In this document: in pieces, positions 24,655 through 37,018 of the stretch
Numbering within the stretch: the first letter of the stretch is position 1
Layout: each line of letters begins with the position of its first letter
NCBI GenBank assembly: GCA_003255025.1
Contig: QANY01004032.1
Span: forward strand, 875,166 to 939,165
DNA from: Datisca glomerata
Lineage: Eukaryota; Streptophyta; Magnoliopsida; Cucurbitales; Datiscaceae
Direction of reading: 5' to 3'
DNA: 64,000 nt
Program-made: the position numbers and the translations under genes
Notes under the pieces: model-generated
Told to the model about the DNA's origin: nothing
Databases searched by the model: none
Seen by the model: only the letters and a program-made list of their open reading frames with translations

Positions 24655-26220
24655 TGGAAATGAGAGTGAGTTTAGAGAGTTTCTTAGATTACATGCTCAT
24701 TCTTTCCCCGAAGGGGTTCACTGTACGTTGGGTCAGACTGGGTAAGGAATATGTTATACAACTTAGAGCTAGGTCTGATGGAGTTTAGGCTTACTTATTT
24801 GGTTAAGCTAAGGGGAGAAACTTTCTACGTATCCCCTAGAAGTGACAATACAGGTGATAAAAAAGAATCTCCCTAAAGGAGTCAAAGGATAGGAGAAAGA
24901 TGTCCTTAATATTTGGGGGAGAGTGGGACAGTGATGGCCGTTGGAATGTACCCCAAAATTGGGGAACTCTCCATATGTTTTCTGGCATGAGCTTCATTCT
25001 CCCATTGCTTTTGTTTCCTTTAACTAATTTTCATTTCGTTTCCTTAGGTAGATAAATGGGCGAGCGTAAACACTCAGAGCTAGGTAGATAAATGTCACCC
25101 GTCAAGGATCGATGCGCTTACCGCTGCCAGGTTTGAGATTGGGATTCCTTGCTTGACCCAAGGGGGAAATGACAACGACCTTCACGGGTGACAGTTCGAC
25201 TGTTATTCTGGCTCTTGAGATCCCTACTCCATCCATTCGTCTCACTATCATTCGTCACTCAGAATTTACGGAGAAAAAATTCTCCACTTCTTTAACCGAC
25301 AGTGAGGAAGAAGGAGAGGAAGAGGAGGAAAACTTGCAAACTCAGTTATACGCGATGAGGAGGGTTAGGTCTATGATAGAGGATGCGGCTGAAAGGAATG
25401 TCCATCGAAGAACCAACCCGTCTAGCTTTGCATCCATTCTAGTACTGATGAGGTTACGGTTCCTCATTCGTCTACTACTCCACTTCCTAGTCTCCCCCTG
25501 TTCAAAGTTTCCCCACTAAGCAACTTTCTGAGGAGGCACCTCTCCAAGAGGACGTTTGAGGAATTCGTTCCATTGCGTTTACGACATTATTGAAGCGACC
25601 CACCAAATTTAATTTCTGTCAGCTTTCTCAACGATCATCAGGCTGTTCACACCCTCGCTCGTGGCATCCTCTGTGAAACAGACACGGTTTCTCTTTCCCC
25701 CTCTCATCAGAACGTGCTACCCTTTTTGTTGCTATAAGTCATGAATTAATCAAGGTTAATCACTTCCTTAGGCTTGTTATTTTTTTATTTTTATTTTTCG
25801 TTTAACTGGCGTTTCTGTTCTTAGTTCCGTAGGCCTTTATCCACCATAATGCTCTTCAATAGTATTATGGTTTGATTGGGAAGGCAGTGGCTAAGTTCAA
25901 TGGGGGGGACTATAAGAAGCCCGTGCTCAGATTGGAGGGCTCCAAGCTGAAGTGACTGCTTGACAGAGGAAGCTGGAGGAACTAATGAGCGCTAAAGATA
26001 AGCTCCGGGAAACGACAGAGAAACAAGCTGAATAGATCATTGTTTTGACAGTGGAAAACTTTAAACTTGATCAAAAATTGAAGGCCACCGAGACGGTCAA
26101 GATGCTCGTCCTTCAGGAGAAGGAGATGGAAGTTGAACTCCAATTCCAAGAAGCTTCCTACTCCCCTTGCCAGCCTGGAGCGCCTTCAAGACTCCCCTAC
26201 TAAGGCCCCAATTACCATAG
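24655..26220 (+). pseudogene. Antisense ORF of a Tat-type element ('putative gypsy-type transposon' protein)
   Basis: On the plus strand, opposite to the element's pol, frames give FYVSPRSDNTG, then ARGILCETDTVSL and HELIKVNHFL-like segments, and then a charged helical region at about 25930-26190 (KLEATETVKMLVLQEKEME-type text in changing frames). These match in order the plant protein family often labelled 'putative gypsy type transposon', known from antisense ORFs of Tat elements: an N-terminal conserved block, a middle block and a C-terminal coiled coil. A possible intron ends at TTTCCTTAG near 25047. Several stops and shifts make it non-functional. Confidence 0.55.
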
Positions 26221-26469
26221 AGTAGTTTTTATTTTTCCCAGTCCACTTTCCTTCATTTTTTGTAAGCACTTGACTTCTCAATAATTATCTTTCTATTTCT
26301 TCAATTGTCACGAAACATTTTGTTTTACCCTTAGCATTCCGTTAAGAATCCTCTTAGTGGACATTTGAATATGTTTCCATTCTTGTTCATGAATCCTTCA
26401 TGGTGTTATCCGATTATGGATCAATCATGACCTCCAATCAAAATTTACGTTTATAAGTCTATTGAAGAA

Positions 26470-27590
26470 CCTTTCCCATTCTATTTAGTAAGGTAATCCG
26501 TCTTCAAAGAATTAGATTTATGTTTGAACCGTCCTTATTTGCTTTTGAGAACGATTGTGCATTGGAGTATAGTTTGCTCGCTTGAAAGATTTTTTTTAGT
26601 ACAAGGTCTCCCACTTGGAATTCCTGTTTATCGACCCTTTTCTAAAATAAAATTTCCTTTTCTGATTGTAGCTTGCAAATTTGATGAGCATTGATTTCCC
26701 TCTTTCTTCAAAGAAATCTAGCCTTTTCCTCATCAGTTCATAATTTGAGACTTAATCAATGTTTGACCTCATCGTTGGTCTTCCAATTTCTATGGGTACA
26801 ACTGCCTTTGTCTTGTATGAAAGTGCAAATGGTGTCTCGCAGGTTTGCTCTCATGTGGTTCTCTTGTAAGCCCATAATATTGCAGCTAGTTCCTCCACTT
26901 ATTCTAGCATTTCTTCAGACTTGTCAACAGTGTTCTGTTTGACCTTTCCCTTGGTCAATTCCTCGCGGATAGTAAAGTGTGTACAACCAACTTTAATTTG
27001 AAGTCCTTCACAAAAATGTCTTGCCTATTCTTTCTATGAACTGTAATCCGTTGTTCGAGGATGAAGCCTTGAGAATTCCATACCGTAGATGATATTTTTC
27101 CACGAAAAGATATTGTTTACCTCTTATTCATGGATTCTAATGAACGCTTCCACATTGACCCTCTTAGTAAAATAATCAGTTGTTGCGAGTAAAAATCTCT
27201 CTTGGCATGGGCTAATAGGAGTGGTCCCGCGATATCTAGTCCTCATTGTAAAAATGGCAATGGAGTCACCAAAGTTTTCAAATCTTTTGGTGCCATTTTC
27301 GAACAGAACAAAGTGTTGGCATTTGTCGCACCTCTAAACAGACTGCTTTGCATATTCATGAATTTTCAACCAATAGTACCCCTTAGTTTAATGCTTTATG
27401 CGCCAGTGATCTTCTTCTGGTATGATTTTTACATATTTCTTCATGTATTTATGCTAGCACATATTTAGCTTCTCTAGGTCTGAGGCATTTCATATATGGT
27501 CCTAAAAAAGATCTGTGGTATAGTCTTCATTCAACCAACGAGTACTGGACACTTTGTTGTTGAAGTTTCTTTGCTTTAGCTTGTCGTTGG
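26470..27590 (-). pseudogene. Gypsy integrase fragment
   Basis: Minus-strand frames give ETPFALSYKTKAVVPIEIG, then RLDFFEERRENAHQIC, and then FQVGDLVLKK. This is the conserved C-terminal half of Ty3-gypsy integrases. The N-terminal half lies to the right (about 26950-27550) in broken frames. Confidence 0.65.
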
Positions 27591-27599
27591 GGAGTTCTC

Positions 27600-28090
27600 C
27601 ACATTTTAGATATTAGATTATTTCATCTTGCCAACTTGGCTCTTTATTTTTTGTTTCTATTTTCGTGACGACTGACAATGGAAATTTAATGCTTCGTTCA
27701 TTGAGGAATTCCACTAAAACCTTTCTTTTATATGAAAGTTGTAGTAATGAACCTAGTGTCGCGAGGGCATCTGCATGTCCATTTTTCATTCTTGACATCC
27801 ACTTGATCTCATATGTTTTTAGCTAGACCAAAAAATATTTTTGTCCACTGAAGAGATTCCATCATCATGGTATCTTTGAGTGCATATTCTCCTGTAACTT
27901 GGTTGACAATCAACATATAATCATTAAATATTTTAATTTTTGTTACCCCTAATTCAAGAAGGAGAAGGATTCCTGAAATCAATGTCTAGTACTCGGCTTC
28001 ATTATTTGATGCTTTAAAAATTGGAATATAATGCTTGCTCTAGCGTTTCACCATATGAAGTTTGCTCTTTCAACATCATTTTTCAATTGT
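27600..28090 (-). pseudogene. Additional RNase H domain of a Tat-type Gypsy
   Basis: Frames on the minus strand give SNNEAEY.TLISGILL, LGVTKIKIFNDYMLIVNQV and, after a gap, NGHADALATLGSLL. This is the plant 'second' RNase H of Tat elements (E-A-E-Y, then (G/N)D-S/Y..V..Q, then AD.LA.L). The Asp-Ser pair is here Asp-Tyr, and there are stops. Confidence 0.65.
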
Positions 28091-28153
28091 CTTTAGATAG
28101 CTATTGAAAATTGAGTGTTAATAGTCTGTACTTGGTGTTGTGTCACAATATGA

Positions 28154-28578
28154 CAGTACAACCGAAAATGTCTTTTATAGGAGGCAAAAATCCATGTAAA
28201 AGACATTTTACAGCATTCCGAAAAACCCTATATTTCCGGGCGCTGTAATAGACCTGTGATTTTTCATAGGTTTCAGGAACCCCTATAAAAGACCTGACTT
28301 TTTACAAGGGTTTTTGCCCCTTGTAAAAAATTAGGTCTTTTATAAAGGTTTGTGCCCAAGGGCTTTCGTGAAAGGGTTTTCGCGACTAATATTTATTTTC
28401 ATCGCGAAAGCCTTTCACGACCAGTTTTCTTTTATCGTTAAAGGCTAACGCGATGAGATCCGAAACTTTGTCGTGAAAGACTTTCACTGACGGAACAGGA
28501 GCAACGAAGTTCGTGATGACTTTTTAGGGCTTTAGCGACCAAAACGTTGGTCGCTAAAGCCCTTGTTTCTTGTAGTGT
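28154..28578. mobile_element. Small CACTA-like element or fused CACTA ends
   Basis: The right end reads CTTGTTTCTTGTAGTG, a typical CACTA terminus. Several GGTCGCTAAAGCCC / GCGAAAGCCTTTCACG motifs lie just inside it, in both orientations. The left end, CAGTACAACCGAAAATG, resembles a CACTA terminus with one change and is preceded by TGA, against TAA on the right. The left and right subterminal motifs differ (TTTTATA-type against GCTAAAGCC-type), so this may be two different ends placed together. Confidence 0.5.
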
Positions 28579-28589
28579 AACCAAAGGAC

Positions 28590-31260
28590 AAGCCTTGACA
28601 CAGAAACACAAAACCCCAAAATTAATTCTAATTATCCAATAAGTCATAATTGAGATTACGTTTTCTATCTTTAGCAACAAAATAAACTATTCCCTAACCA
28701 TCCTTATAATTTTCTTGGAGGTAAGGGAAGAGTCAACAATTTTCCCTAAAAACACCCTTCTATTTCTTTCAATCCAAATGAAATAGACTAATACAAAAAA
28801 TACCAATCTAAGACAAATGGACTTTACAGACTTAATAGAAGAAACAACAAGTATACAATCCTGGAAACAACTCCAAGAAGGGGCAGCAAAATGGAGATCA
28901 CATTTAGCCATAAGAGAAAACAACATATTTCTTGTGTAATTGCAATCAAATAGAATGTGTTGCATTGATTCAGAACCAGAATTACAGAAAACACAAACCT
29001 TTCTAATAGTAGGACACCATTTATCAACACGATCTTTAGTTGCTATTTTATCAAGAAATTCTAACCAAGTAATGAAGCATACTTAAGTATATGCCCTAAA
29101 AACTGGAGAAGTTTTGACCAAAGCATTTTTTGTTTGAGTGACTTGAGTGCATTATAAGTCTCATTAATAGAGAATGTTCCTCTTATCGTTCAGATTCCAA
29201 CTACAAGCATCCAATAAGTGGGGATTTGATGTTGCAGGTCCAATGTGAACCCCTAGTGAGTTAATCTAGCTTCAAACCTAAAGTTAGGTCAAGCCCATCT
29301 TCCATCCCTTAAAAGAATAGAAAGAGGAGGGACAGTCTCAAACCAGAGCTCATGACCAACTTCTTTCCCTTTATGTTATAAAGGATACTTGCAGGATGCT
29401 AAGGATCTGTAAAAAGAGAGATATCATTCACATTCCCAACTCTGATACTGCAAAAGCCAGCTAATTTGTCCCTTAGTTTGATAATTTTCCTTCAAGAGCA
29501 TGAAGGGTCAGCTGGCATCCTCACGGTGAAAATTGAATGCTCTTTAAGCATGTTATTCTTACACCAAATAATCCATAAGGACTTTTTGGATCTAACAACA
29601 AGCTTCCAAAAATGTTTGGCCACTGCAAAAATGTTCCAAATTGACAGATCCCTAATGCCTAATCCACATTCTTCAAGAGGAGTACAAACCAGATCCCAAG
29701 CAACTTTTAGAACCTGTAAAAGAGTCAGTTTTTCCAGTCCATAAAAAGTTACTAAGGGAAATGCTGACTTTCTTCATAACCTGCTTAGGAAAGATAAGAA
29801 GATTTGTCGTTATTCCTAAATTTCAATAAGAATGGACTTAATAAGTTGAAGTCTCTAGCATAGGTCAAGTGTTTGTTTTCCTAAATCTTAGCTCTTTGGA
29901 TAATTTTATCCACTAGATTTTCACAGTGAACACTTAACTTTGTTGAGGTCAAAGGAATTCCAGGTATTTGTCAGGGAGAGTAACTTTGTTTAAATCTGTT
30001 TCAGAAGGAATAAGATGATGCAAATCTATTGAGAAGAAAACACTACTTTTTATTACATTAGGTTGAAGACCGAATAGTTTACCAAAAATTCCTACTTTAA
30101 CACATTTTACAGAATCAAGCTCACCCTTGCAAAACATTAGAAGATCATCAACAAAGCACAGATTAATAATTTTGTCTCTCTTACAAATCTAGTGAAATTG
30201 GAAGTTAGGGGGAAGAGCACACTGGTTTAGAATGCAAGTTAAAGCTTTCATAACTAAAACAAAAAGGTAGGAGATAAAGGATCTCCATGCATTAAGCATC
30301 TACCTTCTTGAAAATATACCTACATGCTACATTTATATTGATGGAATGTGATGGTGTGGTTACACATTCCAAAATCTAACCTATGAACTTTTCAGGTAAA
30401 CCAACCCTTTGTAACACTTTCCCAAGGAAGAACCAACTGATTGTGTCATAGCCTTTGAGCAGGTCCATCTTAAAAGTGCATCTAGGACTATTAGAGTTTC
30501 TACGGTACCCCTCATAATTACCTAAGAAAGCAAAATGTTGTCTGAGGTATAACTGCCAGGAACAAAGGCTGTTTGATTCAAACTAATGAGTGTTGGAAGC
30601 ACATTCTTCAATCTGTTGGCTAGCTTTTTTATGATGCACCTGTAGATCAATTGCCGTAAGCTATTGGTCTGAATTCAGTGATTTTAGAAGGATTTTGACT
30701 TTAGGAACTAAGATGATGGAAGTTGCATTAAACACTTTTAAAAAGGCTCCCCAAAAACTCTAGAGTAGCCTCACACACATCATCCCCTACTATATGTGTT
30801 TTTTCATCATTAAAGGAGAAAAATGTATGTTTGATCTCATCAACAGCAGAATCCTAGATAAGAGAATCAATAACTCAGTTGGACTTTGAGAGGTAATATT
30901 TTCTACATAATGCTCCAGTGTATATCAGGTACAGACTTTTGAGTGCCTAACAAGCCTTGGTAAAATTGAATTATGTGTTTTCAATCATCAATTGGTCATC
31001 CATAAGGTTGTCAAGGTCATCGACCTGCTGAACTATTTGGTTTTTCCTCCTTTAACGCTTAACTGCTCTAAAAAATAAAATAGTATTATTATCCCCAAGG
31101 TTCAGCCAAGGCACCCTAGATTTTGCATATAAAAGTTCTCTTTAGCAAGCTTCCACTCCATATACCATTTTGTAGCTTCAATAACTTGCCTCTGAGCCTC
31201 GAACTGATAAGGAGTATCTTCCATATTTTGGTTTGCAAGGTGAATATAGAATTTTTATAA
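28590..31260 (-). mobile_element. LINE (L1-type) retrotransposon, 5'-truncated
   Basis: On the minus strand, right to left: an RT block with LNQTAFVPGSYTSDNI near 30530-30600; FKMDLLKGYDTISW near 30440-30490; GDPLSP near 30280; the catalytic FVDD at 30144-30155; and a C-terminal zf-RVT domain at 28687-28965 (HILFDCNYTRNMLFSL, then WIERNRRVF). The N-terminal endonuclease is not visible. Multiple frameshifts and stops are present. The 3' part at 28590-28680 looks like LINE trailer sequence. Confidence 0.7.
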
Positions 31261-31269
31261 TAACTTTCG

Positions 31270-31773
31270 TAGTTAGAACTTAGAAGGATACTGTAACTTT
31301 ATATTGTAATAGTTTTAAAGTTATATAGTATTAACCGTATTATTTATAACTAAAACTGATAATGAAAAGAAAATCAAAATGAATCCATTACTTGGGGGCC
31401 CTAGGCACAAGCCTAAGGTGCCATAGGCTTGGGCGGCACCTGCATAGTAACATATTTAGATAGCAAGAATTCTAGCATTTAACTATTCTAGTAGGGTATT
31501 ATACATTTTAGTAATTTTTAAAAATAATTAATTTATTAACCAAGTTAATTTGACCATAACTTTCTATTCTCATTTCATCCTTCTCTAAGATAATTACTAT
31601 TAATTTTTAAATAATAAATAAAATACTTATATGAAAGCAATTAATGTATTTATTTTATAAGTAAAAATATCATAACCAATTTGTTTTTTTAACATATTTC
31701 AAAAAATCTTTAGATTTCATTATTTAAACAAAACAAAATTGGTGAGAACAATAATACAAAGTATTAGTAAGAT
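31270..31773. other. Non-coding AT-rich stretch with a GC-rich island
   Basis: AT-rich, no genes. A short GC-rich imperfect inverted repeat lies at 31396-31440 (GCACAAGCCTAAGGTGCC / GGCTTGGGCGGCACC), unlike its neighbourhood. It could be the end of an unidentified DNA element. Confidence 0.35.
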
Positions 31774-31811
<38 letters not shown>

Positions 31812-31812
31812 N
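31774..31812. repeat. (TA)n microsatellite ending in an ambiguous base
   Basis: About 19 AT units followed by N at 31812, as at 13997. The repeat length is likely uncertain in the assembly. Confidence 0.9.
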
Positions 31813-31845
31813 AATTTCCTTATTTATTAGTCCATTTTATTCCTA

Positions 31846-32446
31846 CTAGTAGAATATTACGTGCTTCGCACGTGTTAAACTAATCTAAAATAAATGTATG
31901 ATTTGAAATTAATATTCTCTATCTTCAAAAATTATTGTAATCTTTAAATACATAAACTTGTTTATAATCTTTAAATTGCATTGTATAACATCGCTCTCTG
32001 AGTATTACAGAAAATAATTTTATTCTGTCAATTTGTCATATTTAAAAAAATAACTATCATATTAAAAGTGAGAGTTAATATATAATGTATTTCTCTAAAT
32101 TCATTTATATGAATTTTTCATGTTCTCGATATCATAAAAATCATAACATGTTTAATTTATAAATTTCTAACAAAAAGTTATTATTGATTTAAAAAGAAAA
32201 ATTTGTTGTAGAAAAAATCTCGAATTTTTTCTTGACGGAGATTGATTTCTGTCTTCATAATATTATGAAACTATTTAGTTTTACTAATAATTTACAAATA
32301 AATTGACATTAAATAGAAAATATAATTTCATTATATGAATTAAATGAGAAAAAATTGAAATACCTAAATTGTATTATATTTTAGGTAAGGGGTAAAAGGA
32401 GAAATCAAAAATTTCTCCCTTTAAGCCTCTTTTAATATAGTAAAGA
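31846..32446 (-). mobile_element. Non-autonomous Helitron (601 bp)
   Basis: On the minus strand the element starts TCTTTACTATATTAAAAGAGG and ends in CTAG. Just inside the 3' end is a hairpin with a perfect 6-bp stem and 3-base loop (ACGTGC-TTC... on the plus strand 31859-31873). The flanking bases are A on the 5' side and T on the 3' side. This is exactly the Helitron rule: A|TC...CTRR|T with a 3' subterminal hairpin and no target duplication. No helicase or Rep coding sequence is present. Confidence 0.8.
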
Positions 32447-33889
32447 TAAGCATTTATTAATTATGAAAATAATCATTTCTAAATATTTTCTCATATAATT
32501 ATTTATATAAATTTTTATTAAATGTATTTTTTTTAAAGATGAAGCAATCCCTTATTTTAGAAGAATTAGTTGTGATATTGGGGAAATATATATATTTAAT
32601 AATAAAATAAAGAGATTAAAATTCAGGGCAATCATTCTTTTTAATATACACATATTGTTTTGAATTGAGTGTAAATGTATTGCAAAATTTTTTCACAATA
32701 TATTTATATGCTTGTGTTTATATAAGGAAATCTATATATTTACATGGATTGCAATAATTATATGCATAAATATTTTTATAATTATTTATGAATATATAAT
32801 AATTGTTTTATTTAAGCAATCAAATATTTCACCATCACTCTCATAATAATTATTTACATAAACTATATTAAAAAGTAATAAAAAGATTATTAAAAAATTA
32901 TTTAATAGGTTATTGTTTGTATTGCGAGAATAAAAAAGATATACATTAATATTCATCAATATGTGTGTCTATATATATATATTTGATAATAAACCCAAAA
33001 TTTTAAAATGATAGTAAAAAATTATTGTTTATAATTAAATAGTGATATACAAAAAGTAATTAAGATGTTCATTCTTTGCAATTAAAAAAAATAACTCAGT
33101 ACTTTGATTTTTTAAGTAATCTAAAATGGGTAAATCTTTTCCATAATTCAAAAACTATTTAGTTTAGTTATTAATTAGGATAAACGATATTGAAATAAAT
33201 GTAGTTGATGGGTATAATGTAGCTTTATAATTGTTGTTACTTTTTCTAAGACGGATATTTTCTTAATTATTATCACTACCAGCTATTTAATAAAATAAAG
33301 TTTTCAAATGATATATTTTCTAAAAATCCCGTTAAATAAGGGTTAAGTTCAAAACACACTCACAAACTTTTATTGATTAACAATTTATATCTATGAACTT
33401 GAAAATTAGTTATTTTATTCCATAAACTTTCAAAACTAATCAAAATATATGTGCGTTGTACGGAATTAAATAGTTTATATTGTACTTGTATTAGAGAAAA
33501 GGAATTTCAAATGGCTAATATATTGACTATCATCAATGGTTTCAATTTGTTGTAAATACATATTTATGATGCTTCGTTCGTATTCATATGAGGAAAACTT
33601 TCCAGACTTGATTGGGTTTGGTTCTTTTAAATAGATTTAAAAGTTCATGCACGTAATATTAAGAGGTAAAAAGTCATCATATTGTAGAAAAACACATTCA
33701 TTTAATAGTATAATCAACTCTAAAATGAATCAAAATTATAACTAATTAATAATTATAGATTAAGAAAATGAAATATGATGAAAAACATTGAGAACGAAGA
33801 GATGTCTAATAGAAACAAAAAGATATGTCTTCAACGTTCCAATTGAGAACATCAAGAGATGCCCAAACATGCATAACATCAAGCTTAAT
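32447..33889. other. AT-rich non-coding stretch
   Basis: Very AT-rich with no ORF. I saw no element borders that could be supported. Confidence 0.4.
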
Positions 33890-33898
33890 AAATTTTAA

Positions 33899-35034
33899 GG
33901 AAAAGTACACCAACACACCCTAAGATTTATTTAAAAGACACGGACATTTATTCTAATTTCAAAAAAAAACATATAAGTTCAATATATTATAATAAAATCA
34001 ATTTTTAAGTGAAATAACTAAAACAATGCTAAATTTTCATATACCTGACATTTTTACCCGACCCACTATCAGACTTACCTAAATTTATTTTACCTGAATT
34101 AATGCCCATAGTACCCTCAATCTCCCCATCAAAGGGAAATTACAGGGGAGAAGACCTATTTAGATGGTCTTTAACGAAATAAAGACCTAGGTAATTGGCG
34201 TTGACAACTTTCATCTCTTCGAACGAAGGGTTCCCCAAACCCTTTAGCTTCGAGAATGAAGAAAAACCCAGATGCAGATGACTCTAGTGTAGCTTGTTCA
34301 CGAACGAAGGGTTCCACCCAACTCTCGATAGTCACTCTATGCGAGATTGTTCGCGATTGTCGTTCGTCCATTGAATCTGTTTTCAAAACCTAAGAAGAGC
34401 TCCCACACTCTCACGTTTTGGTTTAATGAGAGTTTGGGTTGTTCAATTTTTACAATATGGATTTTTCAATTTCTACGATCTGAATTTTTCATGGGTTTTT
34501 CAGTTTCTACAATCTGGAATTTTCAGTTCTCTAATGTGATTGTTTAATGAGTTTTTCAATGGGTTAACAACAGAGAGGGTGGGCGACCAACAGTCGGCGA
34601 TGAGGAGAGAGAGAGAGCGACCTCTATTGAAGGAGATGGAGGGTTTTGAAGGAGTTGATGGTGAGAGAAAGGTCATTGGGTTGAAGGAGATGAATAGTTT
34701 TGCCGAGAAGAGAGATAAAAAGAGATTAACTCTACGAAGCAAACTCAAATTGATTCAAGATATAAGGAGTAAATAAGACTTTTACCTTCTCTCTATTCGG
34801 GTTATCAAATGACCCCCGAGAAATGGTTTTTTTTCAACGCCCATAGTGATAGTTAAGGGAGGATATTTTTGGTATAAAAAATAATTAAACGCCCGTTAAG
34901 TAAATATATTAACGATTTTAGGGTTTTTTGTCTATAAAATAAAACGTGAAGGGAGGTTTGTGTCTTTTTCGAAGCTAGAGAGAGTGTTCATGTCTTTTAG
35001 GTAAAACTCAAGAGGTGTCCGTGTACTTTTCCCT
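33899..35034. mobile_element. MULE-like TIR element
   Basis: The left end GGAAAAGTACACCAACACAC matches, inverted, the right end AGGGAAAAGTACACGGACAC. Similarity continues inward for about 80-90 bp (AAAAGACACGGACA / AAAAGACATGAACA). It is flanked by AAATTTTAA (33890-33898) and AAACTTTAA (35035-35043), a 9-bp duplication with one mismatch. A 9-bp duplication and long TIRs fit Mutator-like elements. No transposase was seen. The interior contains GA-rich, leader-like sequence and a 78-codon ORF (34540-34776) of no known similarity, possibly captured gene sequence. Confidence 0.65.
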
Positions 35035-35043
35035 AAACTTTAA

Positions 35044-36068
35044 TATACAAGTACATTGATAAAACGTGGCCAACACATAGTTAAAAATAAATGACGACCA
35101 ATAAGACTCTTTTACAATATAAGAGGGTTGTTTTAGAATAAATTAATAAAAGTAACGATAAAATCGTTTAAAACATTATTCTTACATCAAACGAATTTTG
35201 ATATTACTGTGCGATTTTGGTAAGATTTTGCAAATATAAGAAAAGAGTCAGCTTCTCGTAGACTAAACTCTCTTCTCAAGTTAAGCGAGTTCCTTTTTTT
35301 AAAGAGAAATCGTGTTGTGCAATTTCTCACGACCACAACTTTTGTACTTCAATTGTTGTGTGGTTGCGGTTAGGGTTATGTAAATTCTTATAAAGACCAT
35401 CTATACTATACCGAACAAATAATGACATGTTCGGTTCAATTCCTTAAAATTATGAATCAAATGGTGAATATTTAGTTGAAATTCACGACATATCCGTTCA
35501 AACTGAACCAAACCGAAACGAAAGTTTCAATTTAGTTAGTTTACATACATTTCTTGATTTGATTCAGTTCAATTGTAAAAGCGAATATTTCCGTTCAATT
35601 CACTTTTAAGCTAAAAAATTAAGCCGAACCAACTGTGCGCTCCAATGAGCTTCTTCTTCGGCATCTTTCTAATTCCACACAATTGCCATATGCTTCAGCA
35701 TCTTCATCTCTAAGTTCAGTCCCACAGTATATGGACTAGCATTAAAAATGGATGGAAAAGAGTAAATTTACCTATATTAAAAGACTAAAGTTACTCACTT
35801 TAAAGGTTATGGTTATAAATTGTCAATCGGTGAAAATTTGTGTGCATGGTTTGAATTTAACCCTTTAAATAATAGTGTTGATTAATATCAATTATCTCTT
35901 AAACTCTATGATAGTTACTAAGTTGGTTATTATTCTCATATTAATTAAATTAAAGATGTAAAGTTAGATGTGGATGCTCATGCGCCAAGTTGAGTACATT
36001 TGGCACAATTTGAAATGTCCACATCAACTTTATATCTATAATCTATCATTTATGTTTATAATTTATAA
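35044..36068. other. Non-coding; possible MITE
   Basis: At about 35420-35640 repeated TTCGGTT / AACCGAA motifs in both orientations suggest a short inverted-repeat element. Nothing else was recognised. Confidence 0.35.
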
Positions 36069-36645
36069 TCTTTAATATATTAAAAGTGGGATGAGAATGA
36101 GAATCATTTTTAGATATGAGAATATATTTAACTTTGTCCACTCTTTATTTTACAATTTTAAAATTACCATTGAGTCCATTAATGGTGCATCATTAATTAT
36201 AATTTTCTTATTTTCTTATTTCTTAAAATAATATATCTCTTAAGTAAACTTTTTATTTTTTTTATCGTTTATAATTCGAAATTTATTTTTAGACATGAGA
36301 ATATATTAAGATTTTTTCGTTAAGATATATATTAGAAAAATTCAATCAATAATCAATAAAAAATAAAATATGCTTTTAGCTGATGGAGATCAAAGAAATA
36401 AATACTAAAAGAATCAAACTGAAAAATGTATAGTGGATGTTCTTCTAGCATAACTAAATTAATTGAAAATATTTTGGTAAGTAACACTTATGAAAAGTAT
36501 AAAAGTTATAATTGTAGTTTTCTAATTTTATTTACTAATAAATGTATCTTATTCAAAGTTTTTATTTACAAGAACAAATCATATATAAGAAACTATTAAA
36601 ATAATAAGTATACATATCACGTGCACCGCGCGTATATATAACTAG
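36069..36645 (+). mobile_element. Non-autonomous Helitron (577 bp)
   Basis: It begins A|TCTTTAATATATTAAAAGTG and ends ACTAG|T. A near-perfect hairpin (ACGTGC-ACC-GCGCGT, 36619-36632) lies 9 bases before the CTAG. The head is like that of the 601-bp Helitron at 31846-32446 (TCTTTAxTATATTAAAAG). No coding sequence. Confidence 0.75.
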
Positions 36646-37018
36646 TATATTAAGAGTGACAAGACAATGCGAATCATTTTTTGACTATTTTATCCATTTA
36701 TGATTCTTAAATTTTCTTAAATAACATTTAAGATATTAAATTCAATAATAATAATTAAGTATTTATTTCTCCAATTGCTCCCAATAATTTATTATAAATT
36801 AAATTTTCATTTTATATATATTATATATTTAGACTCAAATTTTATTAGAATTTTTAATTAAATACTTAGGATTTTAGTTTGAATAATTAGACTAACTTTA
36901 AAAAGGATTGATGTACTACAGTGAGTGGTATATATAAATAAGTTAAAATTACTAAATGAGTTCAGTAAATATAAATAATATATTATAGATTCTAATTTGC
37001 ATTTATGTATAAGGGAGA
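36646..37018 (+). repeat. Helitron head fragment following another Helitron
   Basis: Directly after the CTAG of the preceding Helitron, the sequence TATATTAAGAGTGAC resumes. This is the Helitron head consensus without its first bases. It looks like a Helitron interrupted at its very 5' end by the neighbour. Confidence 0.45.

Larger units (their letters stand above)
24650..28100 (-). mobile_element. Ty3-gypsy remnant of the Tat lineage
   Basis: Minus-strand pol pieces are read from right to left: an extra RNase H domain (about 27600-28090), then integrase (about 26470-27590), followed on the opposite strand by an ORF region at 24650-26220. A second, plant-specific RNase H before integrase and an antisense ORF between integrase and the 3' LTR together point to the Tat lineage (Retand/Grande/Ogre relatives). 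RT, protease and gag are missing on the right, and no LTR was found. All frames are broken. Confidence 0.65.
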
